Positions 45,247 through 54,497 of a stretch of DNA of 64,000 nucleotides are shown piece by piece. The notes beneath the pieces are model-generated. The model searched no databases. It saw only the letters and a list, made by a program, of their open reading frames with translations, and was not told the DNA's origin. Position numbers and translations under genes: made by a program. This DNA comes from Scrofimicrobium sp964616925 (GTDB lineage Bacteria > Actinomycetota > Actinomycetes > Actinomycetales > Actinomycetaceae), in the NCBI GenBank assembly GCA_964616925.1, contig CAZTTD010000002.1, positions 1 through 64,000 on the forward strand. Reading direction: 5' to 3'. Each line of letters opens with the position of its first letter. The stretch's first letter is position 1.

Positions 45247-45383
45247 CCATAACCGTCCAAGAATCGCCAGTTTTTGCGTGGGTTTAGGACAGCAGTAGGA
45301 GCCCTGTAGGCGCCTGGTAGGCAGCCGGGCAGACACTAGGCAGACTCCGGTCGGTATCTGCCTAGTTAGATGGTTTTGACTGA

Positions 45384-45465
45384 GACTATCGAAGGACGTG
45401 GCTAACTATCGAAGGTTGTTCCCGGGCACAAGTATCGATAATCGACCACAACCTTCGATAGTTTG
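45384..45465. repeat. 82-bp CTATCGAAGGTTGT palindromic repeat, copy 1
   Basis: The ends GACTATCGAAGGACGTGGC and CGACCACAACCTTCGATAG are inverted repeats, with an inner GGTTGTTCCCGGGCACAA. A second copy, same orientation and about 85% alike by eye, lies at 56738. The spacer 45247-45646 holds nothing else I can support. Confidence 0.85.
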
Positions 45466-45646
45466 CGTTGGCCTCACGGTTGGTCATCGCGATTCCCCTT
45501 TTTCCCGTATTTGTCAGGCTTTTCCGTGCGACGGCCGTGCGACGGAGGGTGCACCGTAATGGGCATTTTCTCTGGCCAGTACGCGGGTCAAGTCGACCCA
45601 ACCGGCAGCCGAGCGACACAAACGGTGGCAACCCAAGAACCCCGGA

Positions 45647-46666
45647 CTACATCACAGGTTGTGAAGCGGCGCCTTTCTTCTTCTTTGCGGACCAAATGTA
45701 CACGCCAAGCCCGGCGCCCAAGGAGATGATCGCAACGATTATCGCGCCTCCCGCTACGCCCTGCACAGCTGTCGTGAGCGGATCCGAAAGGTAGGTCCAG
45801 ACTTGTGCGGTGACTGCCGCGGCCTCGCCCTCGACAAGAACCCTGAAGTTGTCTTCCCCGATCTGGGGCACTGCGCGCCAGAGGAACGCGCTGGTGAGGA
45901 ACGTAGCCAACGCGCCTATGCCCAAAACAAAGAGTCTCTTCGGCGCCAAAACAAGCGCCAGCAGCGCAAATGCGACCGCGGACCAAGTCATCCACTGCTC
46001 AGACTGCTGGGCCAAGTCGTAGTAGCGTTGCATCTCCGCCAAGTTGGTTACTTCGACGATTGGAACGAGGGCGTCGACGGTGGGAATGTACTCCGCCCAC
46101 CACTCGCCCTCGTCAAGTAGGGAGCTGCGAAGCGTCGCGATCAGTGGGGCAACGTTAATCTCAAGCGTCGATGACGTCGCAGAAGCCGCCGACTTGTTCT
46201 CCATCAGAGCCACGAACTGTCCGTGTGTCTCCCTGACGGCTGCATCCCAGACAGGAGGGAAATTGGGTCCTTGAACGAACGCCAGGGTTTGCTGCTGGAC
46301 AACACTGGCAATGCTGTCTGCCAGCGCTGTGCCCGGACTGTCCAGGGCAGAACCCAGGTTCAGATCTATTGGAAGCGAATCTAAGAGGCTTCCAAATCCA
46401 CTGGCCAACGTGTTGATGGTCCCGACCGGAAGGTTCTCTTCTACCAACACGGTCGTCTGTTGTGCCGCGCTGGTCGCCAAGAAGTTCTGGAACTTAACGT
46501 TTTCGGATAGTGGAGAGAGAAGCTCAACTACCCGCTCCGTGTTCAGTATCGTGTTCTTCATCCAGTGGGCCGCCGTGGTCGCAGGTATAGAAAAGGCTGC
46601 GAGCAGCGCAAATATAACCGCTCCGATCCACCTAGCGACCAGAATTCCGGTGCTTTGCTGTTTCAT
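45647..46666 (-). CDS. Integral membrane protein of unknown function
   Basis: 339 residues from the ATG at 46666 (GAGGGG upstream). An N-terminal helix (residues 12-36), an external domain of about 190 residues rich in Ser, Thr and Leu, then three helices (near 235-255, 262-280 and 305-327) and a Lys-rich end. This layout recurs in actinobacterial hypothetical envelope proteins; no enzymatic motif is visible. Confidence 0.75.
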   Translation of the reverse strand: MKQQSTGILVARWIGAVIFALLAAFSIPATTAAHWMKNTILNTERVVELLSPLSENVKFQNFLATSAAQQTTVLVEENLPVGTINTLASGFGSLLDSLPIDLNLGSALDSPGTALADSIASVVQQQTLAFVQGPNFPPVWDAAVRETHGQFVALMENKSAASATSSTLEINVAPLIATLRSSLLDEGEWWAEYIPTVDALVPIVEVTNLAEMQRYYDLAQQSEQWMTWSAVAFALLALVLAPKRLFVLGIGALATFLTSAFLWRAVPQIGEDNFRVLVEGEAAAVTAQVWTYLSDPLTTAVQGVAGGAIIVAIISLGAGLGVYIWSAKKKKGAASQPVM

Positions 46667-46751
46667 GGCAGCCCCTCTCAGATGTGAACTAGGCGCTGTT
46701 TGGCCGCTCAATTGGAATGTACCCAGTGTAGGCAAGTATCATAGTTGTGCT

Positions 46752-46840
46752 GGAGCCGTCGCATAGCCAGGTCGAGTGCGCCTCCCTGCTAAGGAGGTAG
46801 GGATTCACGTCCCTCGAGGGTTCAAATCCCTCCGGCTCCG
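46752..46840 (+). tRNA. tRNA-Ser (anticodon GCT)
   Basis: 89 bases. Acceptor GGAGCCG pairs with CGGCTCC, the anticodon stem CCTCC/GGAGG holds CTGCTAA with GCT at 46788-46790, and the long variable arm and GGTTCAAATCC T arm fit a serine tRNA. CCA is not encoded. Confidence 0.96.
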
Positions 46841-46846
46841 CAATGC

Positions 46847-46885
46847 AAAATGGGGAGTGGTCTGAAAAGGCCACTCTCCATTTTT
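46847..46885 (+). terminator. Intrinsic terminator after tRNA-Ser(GCT)
   Basis: AAAATGGGGAGTGG pairs with CCACTCTCCATTTT (one mismatch) across a loop and runs into a T tract. Confidence 0.85.
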
Positions 46886-46951
46886 GTATGCAGGTCTCTC
46901 CGGGCTGCGGAAGGCAGGCAATCGGGGTTGGTGCTTGGGTAAGCTCTGACT

Positions 46952-47344
46952 ATGTCCGTCGATGAACATGAGGCACACCCCGACGGCGCGCGCTGGCGTC
47001 GCAAAGGATTGGTGTGGGCGTGGCCGATTACGGAAAGCATTGAGTGGGTAACACCGCGCGGTGACCACCTCTTTGGGTCCGTAGGGGATTGGTATGTGGT
47101 GTCGGAAGATGGTTCGATGCGCACCGTTTCAGATTCAGCCTTCACCCAGAGCTATACGCATATAGAAAAGCAGGTGTACCGAAGGACTGGTGAGATCCGG
47201 GCTCGGCAGGTCTTCGTTCGGACTCCAGTCCCTACTCTGGAGGGCTCAGCTCACGCTGAGCCCGGAGACTGGGTAGCAACCGATGCTCTGGGAAATCGCT
47301 GGCCAATACCAGCGGAAGTATTCGCAACGCTTTACGGACGGTAG
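46952..47344 (+). CDS. PGDYG-like small protein, partner of the RyR channel-like protein
   Basis: 130 residues, soluble. Two related strands-and-loop segments are seen: GDWYVVSEDGSMRTVSDSAFTQSY (about 45-68; shown in part) and the C-terminal PGDWVATDALGNRWPIPAEV (104-123) ending FATLYGR. The PGDxV...G..yPi...F...Y pattern matches the PGDYG family, which comparative genomics has linked to nucleotide-related signalling and conflict genes. Its stop is 4 bp before the GTG of the next gene, so the two form an operon. Confidence 0.65.
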   Translation: MSVDEHEAHPDGARWRRKGLVWAWPITESIEWVTPRGDHLFGSVGDWYVVSEDGSMRTVSDSAFTQSYTHIEKQVYRRTGEIRARQVFVRTPVPTLEGSAHAEPGDWVATDALGNRWPIPAEVFATLYGR

Positions 47345-47348
47345 GACA

Positions 47349-49295
47349 GTGGACGCGTGGCTGGGAGCTTCCGCAGCCGTATGGTTCTGTACCATCGCAT
47401 TCCCGACGACAAGAGCTCGACGTACAGATTCTACGCGCCTGACCCCTTTGAACCTGCTGGTTCTGGGCACGGCATTGGCGTTGGCGATAGGTGCGATGCC
47501 CACTGCGCTGGCTGGCTCCACCAGCGGCGTCATTGGAACCATCGAAGCTATCCTCATGTCACTCTACGCTGCGATTCAAGCGTTCTCTTCCACCGCCAGT
47601 GCGACCGACCTCCTTGAAGGGTTCCGCGGTGCGCAGGGATTGGGCAGCCAGCTCCTATATCTAATCACGGGATTAATCCACGTTTCTGCCCCGCTTCTCC
47701 TGATCGCTGCCGTCGTTTCGTTCTTCCAAACTCCCACCGCGACGGTCCGCTACTTCTGGCGTCGTAACCGGGATGCCTTCGTCTTCAGTGAGTTGAACGA
47801 GCAGTCGATCGCGGTAGCAGAAAGCATTCGCGCATCCGACAAGAGATCGACGGTAGTTTTCACCGGTGTCGTACTGTCCACTCGTACCCCTTCCGCGGAG
47901 CTGATCGACAGGGCGAAAGAGATTGGTGCAGTTTTCTTCAAGAGCAACATTCTGGCCGCTCCACTGCACCGTCGGAGCGAAAATGCGCGGATCCAGCTTT
48001 TCATCTTGGGAAACGACGAGGCCACAAATGCGTGGGTTGCGGTAGATGTCTTGGAGAAATCACGTCTGTCGGTGCGCGATCGAACCGATATGTATGTCTT
48101 TTCCACGACGGTCGAGGGCGATCTGGCGTTCATGAGCCACGCCCTCGACACGAAGATTAGGGTCCGTCGCGTGAATCCCGCGCGAAACCTTGTCTACGGC
48201 TGGCTGTGGGGCGAGGGCGCGGATCTTTTCCGACCTCTGACTGCGGGTGCGACTGATTCAACAATCCGAGCCGCCATTATTGGTTTGGGTGCCCACGGCA
48301 CCCAAATGCTGCGCGCACTCACCTGGTACTGCCGCATGGCTCTTCCGAACGGAGAGCGTGTTCACCTAGACCTAGAGGTTTTCGACAGGAGGCCGGACGC
48401 TGAGGATAGCCTCCGAGTGTCATTTCCAGGTCTGTTGCCAAGTCACTCCAGCCACAATCTGCACTCTGAAACCCAGATCACCGTGCATAGTGGCGTGCAA
48501 ACTGTCACTGCTGCGCTACTTGATAGCCTGGCGGATCGGGGTGGCTTGGATTTCGTCTTCATAGCACTTGGAGATGACAGCGCGAACATACGGGTAGGTG
48601 TTGAGATTTTTCGGGAGTGCGTGCGGCGCGGCTGGCACCCTAGGATCCTCATCATGTCTAGGCACGCGTTGCGAATAGGAGAGTCTTTAGCAAAGCTCGA
48701 AGAAGAGGCAGCTGAGAGAGCCGGAGACGTGCAGCTGCCCAGCGTGCAGCTAATAGGTGAGGTGAAAGAGCAGTTTAGCTACAACACGGTGGTCCAGTCC
48801 GATATGGAGTTGAACGGCTTGGTCTGCCACATGGCATGGGCATTGGACGGCCTGACGGGGGAGAACCTTCCTGCCACTGTGGAGAGCTTCTGGCAGTCGG
48901 AGTATATGTATTCGTCTTCTGTCGCCGTTCCTATTCACTGGCGTGCTAGACGCAAGGTAGGCACCCCTGGGGTGCATAAGGCGGCATCTGAGCGCACCGA
49001 TGAAGAGCGTGAAACCCTGCACGCACTGGAGCACGATCGCTGGTGCTCCTTCCTGCTCAGCGAAGGGTTCGTGCCGGGGAAGTTCGCTAATGCGCACCTG
49101 ATACGAACCCATCCGCTACTTGTCCCACGTGAAGAACTGAGCGGCGCAGAGCTTTCCAAGGATGACAATGATTCGGCCGATACTTTGCCCAAGCTGGAGA
49201 GGCACCCCGCATGGATCGACGCCGCTGCCGGCGAAGGCCCACTGGCTGAGCTAATAGAGCAGGTGCGCCGTTCCGTCGCCCTCGACCAAAAATAA
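47349..49295 (+). CDS. Channel-like membrane protein with tandem TrkA_N-like domains and a RyR domain
   Basis: 648 residues from the GTG at 47349; an ATG at 47283 would overlap the upstream gene by 62 bp. Three or four N-terminal helices (within 4-126) precede two Rossmann/RCK-like regions: FVFSELNEQSIAVAESIR near 142 and IIGLGAHGTQMLRAL near 309, with FIALGDDSANIRVGVEIFRE near 405. The C-terminus has the RyR motif ALEHDRWCSFLLSEGF near 558. The layout resembles nucleotide-gated, RCK-regulated channels. Substrate and ligand are unknown; a role in stress or defence is inference. Confidence 0.75.
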   Translation: MDAWLGASAAVWFCTIAFPTTRARRTDSTRLTPLNLLVLGTALALAIGAMPTALAGSTSGVIGTIEAILMSLYAAIQAFSSTASATDLLEGFRGAQGLGSQLLYLITGLIHVSAPLLLIAAVVSFFQTPTATVRYFWRRNRDAFVFSELNEQSIAVAESIRASDKRSTVVFTGVVLSTRTPSAELIDRAKEIGAVFFKSNILAAPLHRRSENARIQLFILGNDEATNAWVAVDVLEKSRLSVRDRTDMYVFSTTVEGDLAFMSHALDTKIRVRRVNPARNLVYGWLWGEGADLFRPLTAGATDSTIRAAIIGLGAHGTQMLRALTWYCRMALPNGERVHLDLEVFDRRPDAEDSLRVSFPGLLPSHSSHNLHSETQITVHSGVQTVTAALLDSLADRGGLDFVFIALGDDSANIRVGVEIFRECVRRGWHPRILIMSRHALRIGESLAKLEEEAAERAGDVQLPSVQLIGEVKEQFSYNTVVQSDMELNGLVCHMAWALDGLTGENLPATVESFWQSEYMYSSSVAVPIHWRARRKVGTPGVHKAASERTDEERETLHALEHDRWCSFLLSEGFVPGKFANAHLIRTHPLLVPREELSGAELSKDDNDSADTLPKLERHPAWIDAAAGEGPLAELIEQVRRSVALDQK

Positions 49296-49392
49296 CGTTC
49301 CGTCCCTCTCGGCCAAAGCGACCGCGGTGCGGAGGTCGGTCCGGGTCATGTCCAGTATTCGCTCCTAAGTTCCCAGGCCCGGGCGCGTCGGG

Positions 49393-49629
49393 TCAACGCC
49401 AAAATATGCCCTCTTGGTCCACCGCGGTGACGACACCGCCGTGATCAGAACGCGTTGCCGCGACTGTCCACCCGTCAGTGGAGACGAAGCCTTTGGGCCA
49501 GCGTCTGGAGAGCGCATCGATGGCAATCCAGGACCTGCCGTCGGCGGGGGCTGCTCCATAAGCCCAAGTCTGGGATGCGTGCGCTGTGGTGTACAGCTTT
49601 GCGTGAGGCCTAGTTATGGTGCACTTCCG
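49393..49629 (-). pseudogene. Gene fragment with protein-like sequence but no start
   Basis: On the minus strand a frame of about 75 codons reads KLYTTAHASQTWAYGAA, SWIAIDALSRRWPKGF and GWTVAATRSDHGGVVTAV and ends at a TGA. Composition and phrasing look like real protein, perhaps an SH3-like or wall-associated domain, but a TAG lies just upstream and there is no start codon or ribosome-binding site. It is probably the 3' end of a deleted gene. The rest of 49296-49787 shows nothing further. Confidence 0.4.
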
Positions 49630-49787
49630 CTATTTCGTTGCGGTGTACTTGGGATCTCATATGCTCGGAAGTGGCTCGTTTCGGAGCCAAGCTCCGGGGC
49701 CAAGCTTCAGGACAAAGGTGACTGACGGCTTGCCACGTCTTCCGCTGACAGCGTGGGTGACGTGTGCTGGCCACGTAAGGGAGGGCC

Positions 49788-50999
49788 ATGACCGACCCCG
49801 ACTACCCGCAGGATTCGGACTACGACCAGTTTCCGCAATGGTCCGATGAGCCTGCGCCGCCACCCCCGGGTTATGAGCAGCCCCCGGGTTACGGGCAGGT
49901 CCCAGATCACGAGCGTGTCCCGGACTACGGGCAGATCCCAGATCACGCGCACGCCCCAGATCACGCGCACGCCCCCGGTTATGGTCAGACGCCAAACGCG
50001 ACCGACGCGCCCCGCCCTCGTAAACGTCGGGCCCTTCCCTTCCTGATTGGAGGGCTGGCGCTCCTGATCATCGCGTCTCTTGGAGGTGGATTCGCGGGCG
50101 GATGGTTCGTGAAGGACAGCATGCAGGCGGCCACCTTGAGTCCCACACAGGAGGTCATCGTGGTGGAGACCTCCGGCCCACAGTCTGGCGATGACTTGGA
50201 ACTGGCGCCCGACCTGCGTGGGATGTCCCTAATGGTGGCCAAGCAGGTGTTGGCCGATATTGGCTTCCCCGTGTTTTCTCTGGAGGTCACCTCAACGCCC
50301 TGGGCTGGTCAAGAGGGGCTGGTTGTCGGTCAGGACCCCGTGGGCGGAGAAGTCTTGGGATCTTCAATGACGCTTCTTGTCTCCGAAGGCGCCAAGACAC
50401 CCGACGTGGTGGGGGAGACCCGCGCGGTCGCGGTTACCGCCGTGCAGGAGTTCGGTGCGGAAGCTGTCATCACGGAGATCTACCAGTTTGACGTGCCAAC
50501 CGGAACGGTCCTTTCCCAGAGTCCAGAGCCGGGTGAGGCCTTGCCTGAACAGGTGAACCTGACGGTGGCTCAGGCCGGCTCGTCCGTGTTCCTGTACAAA
50601 CTGCCCACCGCCGACAGTTCGGGGTACTGCTACACGCGTGATGTCAGTTTGAATGGGAGTCTTTACAGCGACGCCCTCGAATGTAGGGCCTCCTCAGATG
50701 AGGGGTCCACGGTTGCCTGGGTACTAGGGCGCCACGCGTCATACTTCACGGCGACCGTGGGTGTGTCGGATGCGGGGAAGGCGGACTCCAGCGCGACGGT
50801 TACCGTGCTTGCCGACGGCGTCGCCGTGCAGACCGTGAGTGTTTCATATGGTCAGACGACCTCTTTGGGGGTTGATGTCGAGGGCGTCCTGCGACTGGAG
50901 ATCCGCTTCGTTAGCGACCAGCGCACCGACGTCTATCTAGCCGACGCCCTGATCAAGGGGACGGACGATCAGATGGATTTGCTGGTGGAGGACTCGTGA
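49788..50999 (+). CDS. Membrane-anchored PASTA-domain protein with a C-terminal NPCBM-like domain
   Basis: 403 residues. The cytoplasmic N-terminus (1-80) is Pro/Tyr-rich with DHAHAPDHAHAP repeats; one helix spans 84-107. Outside are two PASTA-like modules (LRGMSLMVAKQVLADIGF near 143; DVVGETRAVAVTAVQEFG near 205), the fold that binds muropeptides, and an NPCBM/carbohydrate-binding-like beta domain (about 265-395). It overlaps the VWA-SGNH gene as TGATG. It probably senses or binds cell wall next to its partner. Confidence 0.82.
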   Translation: MTDPDYPQDSDYDQFPQWSDEPAPPPPGYEQPPGYGQVPDHERVPDYGQIPDHAHAPDHAHAPGYGQTPNATDAPRPRKRRALPFLIGGLALLIIASLGGGFAGGWFVKDSMQAATLSPTQEVIVVETSGPQSGDDLELAPDLRGMSLMVAKQVLADIGFPVFSLEVTSTPWAGQEGLVVGQDPVGGEVLGSSMTLLVSEGAKTPDVVGETRAVAVTAVQEFGAEAVITEIYQFDVPTGTVLSQSPEPGEALPEQVNLTVAQAGSSVFLYKLPTADSSGYCYTRDVSLNGSLYSDALECRASSDEGSTVAWVLGRHASYFTATVGVSDAGKADSSATVTVLADGVAVQTVSVSYGQTTSLGVDVEGVLRLEIRFVSDQRTDVYLADALIKGTDDQMDLLVEDS

Positions 51000-53518
51000 T
51001 GCGCGGGTTCTCTGCCTCTTCGGGAGGTGCTAACCGATCATCTGGGGCGCGTGCGGCCCGACGCGCGGTTGCTTTCTTGGTCGCCGTGATTGCAACCTTT
51101 GCCGTGACGTTTTCTCCGCTCATTGCTCAGGCTGATCCGGATCCGGATAGCCAAAACTGGGGAGGGACACCCAATACTTCCGGTCCCAAGATTGCGCCCC
51201 TAGTAGTCATTTTCGACACTTCTGGTTCTATGGATGCCGAGGACGCGGGCGGGACACGGAAGATTGACGCTGCGAAGCATTCAATCAACCAGCTGTTGAG
51301 AAGCTGGAGCACCAATGGCAGACATCCTTTGGGATTGTGGACGTATCCGGGAGGCGACTCTTCATGTTCGCCCGGCGGATGGGTTCCGGAAATGAAACCG
51401 GAGCAAAATCCTGACGCGACAACACTTTCTGCTCAAATCGACCTCCTGGAGCCTCATGGCGACACCCCGACCGCGGAAGCATTGGAGGCGGTTGTCGATA
51501 GCTTGAAAGCGCAAGGTTACACTTCCGCGACCCTGCTGCTTGTATCGGATGGCGAGTCGACGTGTGCGCCCCCGTGCGACGTCGCCAAAAGTATTGCTGC
51601 CAGCGGCTTTGACATACAGATCCCGACAGCCGGATTCGAAATATCAGATTCCGGAGAAGAGGAGCTGAAGTGCATTGCCAGCGCCACGAACGCGCACTAC
51701 ACAAGGGTTGACAACGCGGAACAACTGGGCGATTTGTTGGATGAGTACCAAGCGAGTGAGCTTGAGTTGCAGGTGCAAGCCCCCGAAGTGATTCGTTCGG
51801 GCGGAAACGCGATTATCACCGCGACCATCACGAACCCATCCAAGGACACGATGCTTGAGGTGAAAGCCAATCTCTTCATGGAGCACGGCATGTCCAGGGA
51901 GATCTTCCAGTCCATCGTCGCTCCCCAACGGTACTTAGGCGCTTTGGGCCCAGGTCAGAGTACGCAGGTGTCGTGGATCGCCACCGGTGGTATTGGCAAG
52001 AGCGGACTTGCGGACTGGACAGTCCTTGTCGGGGCTCCCGGGGAAGGTGCGGTTCTGGAGAGCGGAACAATAGAAGTCAGAGACAGCGCGCTAGGACTGG
52101 CCCAAGCGGGTGGTGTATTGCGCGGGGTGACCGGTCCGATCGTCGTTCTTGGTGACTCCTTTTCCTCCGGCGAGGGCGCCAAGGACTACCTAGAGCAGGG
52201 GGACGTGGCCTGCCACCGGACGCAGAATGCATACGGTGGAGTTCTGGCGGGCGGCAAAGCGGAGATAATCGCATGTTCCGGCGCCGTGTCACCCCATATC
52301 ACCAGCAATAGTCAGTACAAAAACACGCCACCTCAGTTGAAGAGCCTGAAGGATCTGTCTTTGAAGGAGAGGCCAAGCGCCGTCTTCTTGACCACGGGTG
52401 GGAACGACATCCATTTCGCGAATATCGTCAAACTCTGTCTCGTAGGTCCTGAGAATTGTTTCTTAGGCAACCGTTTTAGGGAAAGAGTTCTGATAAATGC
52501 AGCCGCTCAAAAGACGGATTTGGAGAACGTATACGTCGAAATCGCGCACAGCCTAGACGTTCTTTTCCCAGGGAAAACACCGATCCCACTGATCGTTTCG
52601 CCATATCCCAACCTACTGTGGGACGCGAAGAGAGGAACCTGCCTGAACAATGCGGCGCTGAACTTTTCGGCAGAGGAACTCCGCTTCGGTCACAAGGTAC
52701 TGGAAACCCTCAACAACTCCATTGAAGGCGCGGTGGTGGGAGCGAGGGCGAAAGGCTGGCCCGTCTACTACGCCGACACGGTCGTGGACTTCGCGCAGCC
52801 AAATCACACTCTATGTGCCACTGAGAAGGAGTCGTACTTCAACATCCCGACGGGCTCGGCCATGTTTAAGGGGTTCAGTTGGGCGTATCCGGATGAGAGC
52901 TTAACGGAGCTGGCGCATCCCAACGCGCAAGGCCATGAGGCGTGGTCACAGGCATTGGTCCAGTGGTCCCTAACGGGCGGTGCGGCGCCAATGACGGAGT
53001 CGGAACTAACCCGGCAAGCCCCACCTAACAAAAACTGGTTGCTTCAGAAGCTCTCCGCTGCATTTCGTCCGACAATTTTAGCCGTACAGGGGACTCTTGA
53101 CGCGCTTGCGGACTTGGACGGAGAGGTCTCCGACGGGGTGCAACTACTCTCAGCAAGGGCGGGGGACGCGGTGGACTTCTACATTGAGAACGTCCTCCCT
53201 GACTCACTGGTGACTGTCCGACTTCATTCCACCCCTAGGACCATAGGATCCCTGATCGCAGATGAAAACGGAGTTGCCACCGGAGAGGTCCAGCTGCCTC
53301 TGGATATCGACTCCGGTGTGCACACGTTGGCATTGGACGGGATGGATTCCGACGGTTCATACGCCGTCCTCGACCTGCCCGTGACCGTGAAGGCGGCAAT
53401 TCCAGTCTGGATGGTCGTCGGCGGCGCAGTGAGTGTGGTGGCGCTGGTGACCGGCGTGGTCCTCCTGACCATTGGGGTCGTTCGGCGGTCGCGGTCTAAA
53501 TCAGCCCGAGCTTCTTGA
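50999..53518 (+). CDS. Surface VWA-SGNH fusion protein
   Basis: 839 residues: signal peptide or N-terminal anchor (20-46), VWA domain with MIDAS DTSGSM near 73, TPTAEAL and SDGEST, an Ig-like region (about 250-360), then a GDSL/SGNH hydrolase with GDSFSSGEG near 384, TTGGNDIHF near 465 and AHPNAQGHEAW near 639 (catalytic His), a further beta domain and a C-terminal helix (802-824) with basic tail. Expected to be an exported esterase held at the membrane. Translation is coupled to the PASTA gene. The 3' end overlaps the convergent HAD gene by 23 bp. Confidence 0.87.
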   Translation: MRGFSASSGGANRSSGARAARRAVAFLVAVIATFAVTFSPLIAQADPDPDSQNWGGTPNTSGPKIAPLVVIFDTSGSMDAEDAGGTRKIDAAKHSINQLLRSWSTNGRHPLGLWTYPGGDSSCSPGGWVPEMKPEQNPDATTLSAQIDLLEPHGDTPTAEALEAVVDSLKAQGYTSATLLLVSDGESTCAPPCDVAKSIAASGFDIQIPTAGFEISDSGEEELKCIASATNAHYTRVDNAEQLGDLLDEYQASELELQVQAPEVIRSGGNAIITATITNPSKDTMLEVKANLFMEHGMSREIFQSIVAPQRYLGALGPGQSTQVSWIATGGIGKSGLADWTVLVGAPGEGAVLESGTIEVRDSALGLAQAGGVLRGVTGPIVVLGDSFSSGEGAKDYLEQGDVACHRTQNAYGGVLAGGKAEIIACSGAVSPHITSNSQYKNTPPQLKSLKDLSLKERPSAVFLTTGGNDIHFANIVKLCLVGPENCFLGNRFRERVLINAAAQKTDLENVYVEIAHSLDVLFPGKTPIPLIVSPYPNLLWDAKRGTCLNNAALNFSAEELRFGHKVLETLNNSIEGAVVGARAKGWPVYYADTVVDFAQPNHTLCATEKESYFNIPTGSAMFKGFSWAYPDESLTELAHPNAQGHEAWSQALVQWSLTGGAAPMTESELTRQAPPNKNWLLQKLSAAFRPTILAVQGTLDALADLDGEVSDGVQLLSARAGDAVDFYIENVLPDSLVTVRLHSTPRTIGSLIADENGVATGEVQLPLDIDSGVHTLALDGMDSDGSYAVLDLPVTVKAAIPVWMVVGGAVSVVALVTGVVLLTIGVVRRSRSKSARAS

Positions 53519-54329
53519 ATGCGTTGGCCAGACCGTCCTCGTCAATATGATCGGTGACTAGGTCTGCGCGCTCTTTCAGGACGTCCTCGCCATTACCCAT
53601 AGCAACGCCCGTCCCGACCAGTTCGATCAGTTCAATGTCGGGAGCGGCGTCGCCGAACGCGATCATGGTGTCGGTATCAGCGCTAAGGTGTTCCGCCAGT
53701 GCGTTGACGCCGACCGCCTTGTGGATGCCGATTTGGCCGAACTCCCCAAACTCCTGCTTGTTACCGGACGCCGTCCAGGTGGAGATCCGCGCCTTGCCTT
53801 CGAAGAGCTCCTGGAGCGCCTCAAGGTCAACATCCTTATGCATGGGGAAGCTGATCTTATTGACGTCGTCGTGTCCGCGCGTGGTGTCGTACACGGCGCC
53901 TGCCATCGCCTCATCCCAGACTTCGCGGATGTTCGCGTTGTCGGCACCAACGGCCAAGACGGTCTTGTCGGCAAGGTCGTCACTGGCGAAAAGTCCGGAG
54001 TTGCACTCTAGGTAGAATGCAAAACCTTCTGATTCAAGCCATTCGATTGCGCGCTCCACCGTTTCTTGGTCCATGACCTGGCGGTGGACAACCTCTCCGT
54101 CATGCTCTACATAGGAGCCGTTCCCCAGGATCAGGCCATCGATTCCCAGGTCCCATAGGAAGTCGTAAATCTCCGCTTTGGCGCGGCCGGTGCACAGGTA
54201 GATTTCGTGCCCGTGGGCGCGTGCTTGCGCAATTGCTTCCTTCGCCGAGTCCGGAATCTGCAGGTTGTAGTTGACTACAGTTCCGTCGATGTCGAGCAAA
54301 ATAGCGGTGGGCTCGCGAAGTTCGGACAT
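53496..54329 (-). CDS. Cof-type HAD-family hydrolase
   Basis: 277 residues from MSELREPTAILLDIDGTVV (ATG 54329). HAD motif I DIDGTVV near 13, motif II CTGRAK, a type IIB cap, and FGDAAPDIELIELVG near 225. DAAPD replaces the usual DGxND loop but keeps both acidic residues. Likely a sugar-phosphate or cofactor phosphatase. Confidence 0.9.
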   Translation of the reverse strand: MSELREPTAILLDIDGTVVNYNLQIPDSAKEAIAQARAHGHEIYLCTGRAKAEIYDFLWDLGIDGLILGNGSYVEHDGEVVHRQVMDQETVERAIEWLESEGFAFYLECNSGLFASDDLADKTVLAVGADNANIREVWDEAMAGAVYDTTRGHDDVNKISFPMHKDVDLEALQELFEGKARISTWTASGNKQEFGEFGQIGIHKAVGVNALAEHLSADTDTMIAFGDAAPDIELIELVGTGVAMGNGEDVLKERADLVTDHIDEDGLANAFKKLGLI

Positions 54330-54497
54330 GGTTGGTCTCCGTTCTGGGGCTCTTCGCCCTCGAACATACCTTTTCACAAAACGTGACGTTTGGGGATTGG
54401 CAGACGTGGAGTCATGGTTGCGGGTGTGAAAGGGCTCTCCCTCCGATAAGTTGTATAGCGGGTGGAGGGGTATCTATACTCAACTCGTAGCAAAAAG

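Noticed and set aside
49414..49725. 103-codon plus-strand ORF
   Set aside because: No ribosome-binding site and unusual composition; the opposite strand has the more protein-like reading, listed as a gene fragment.
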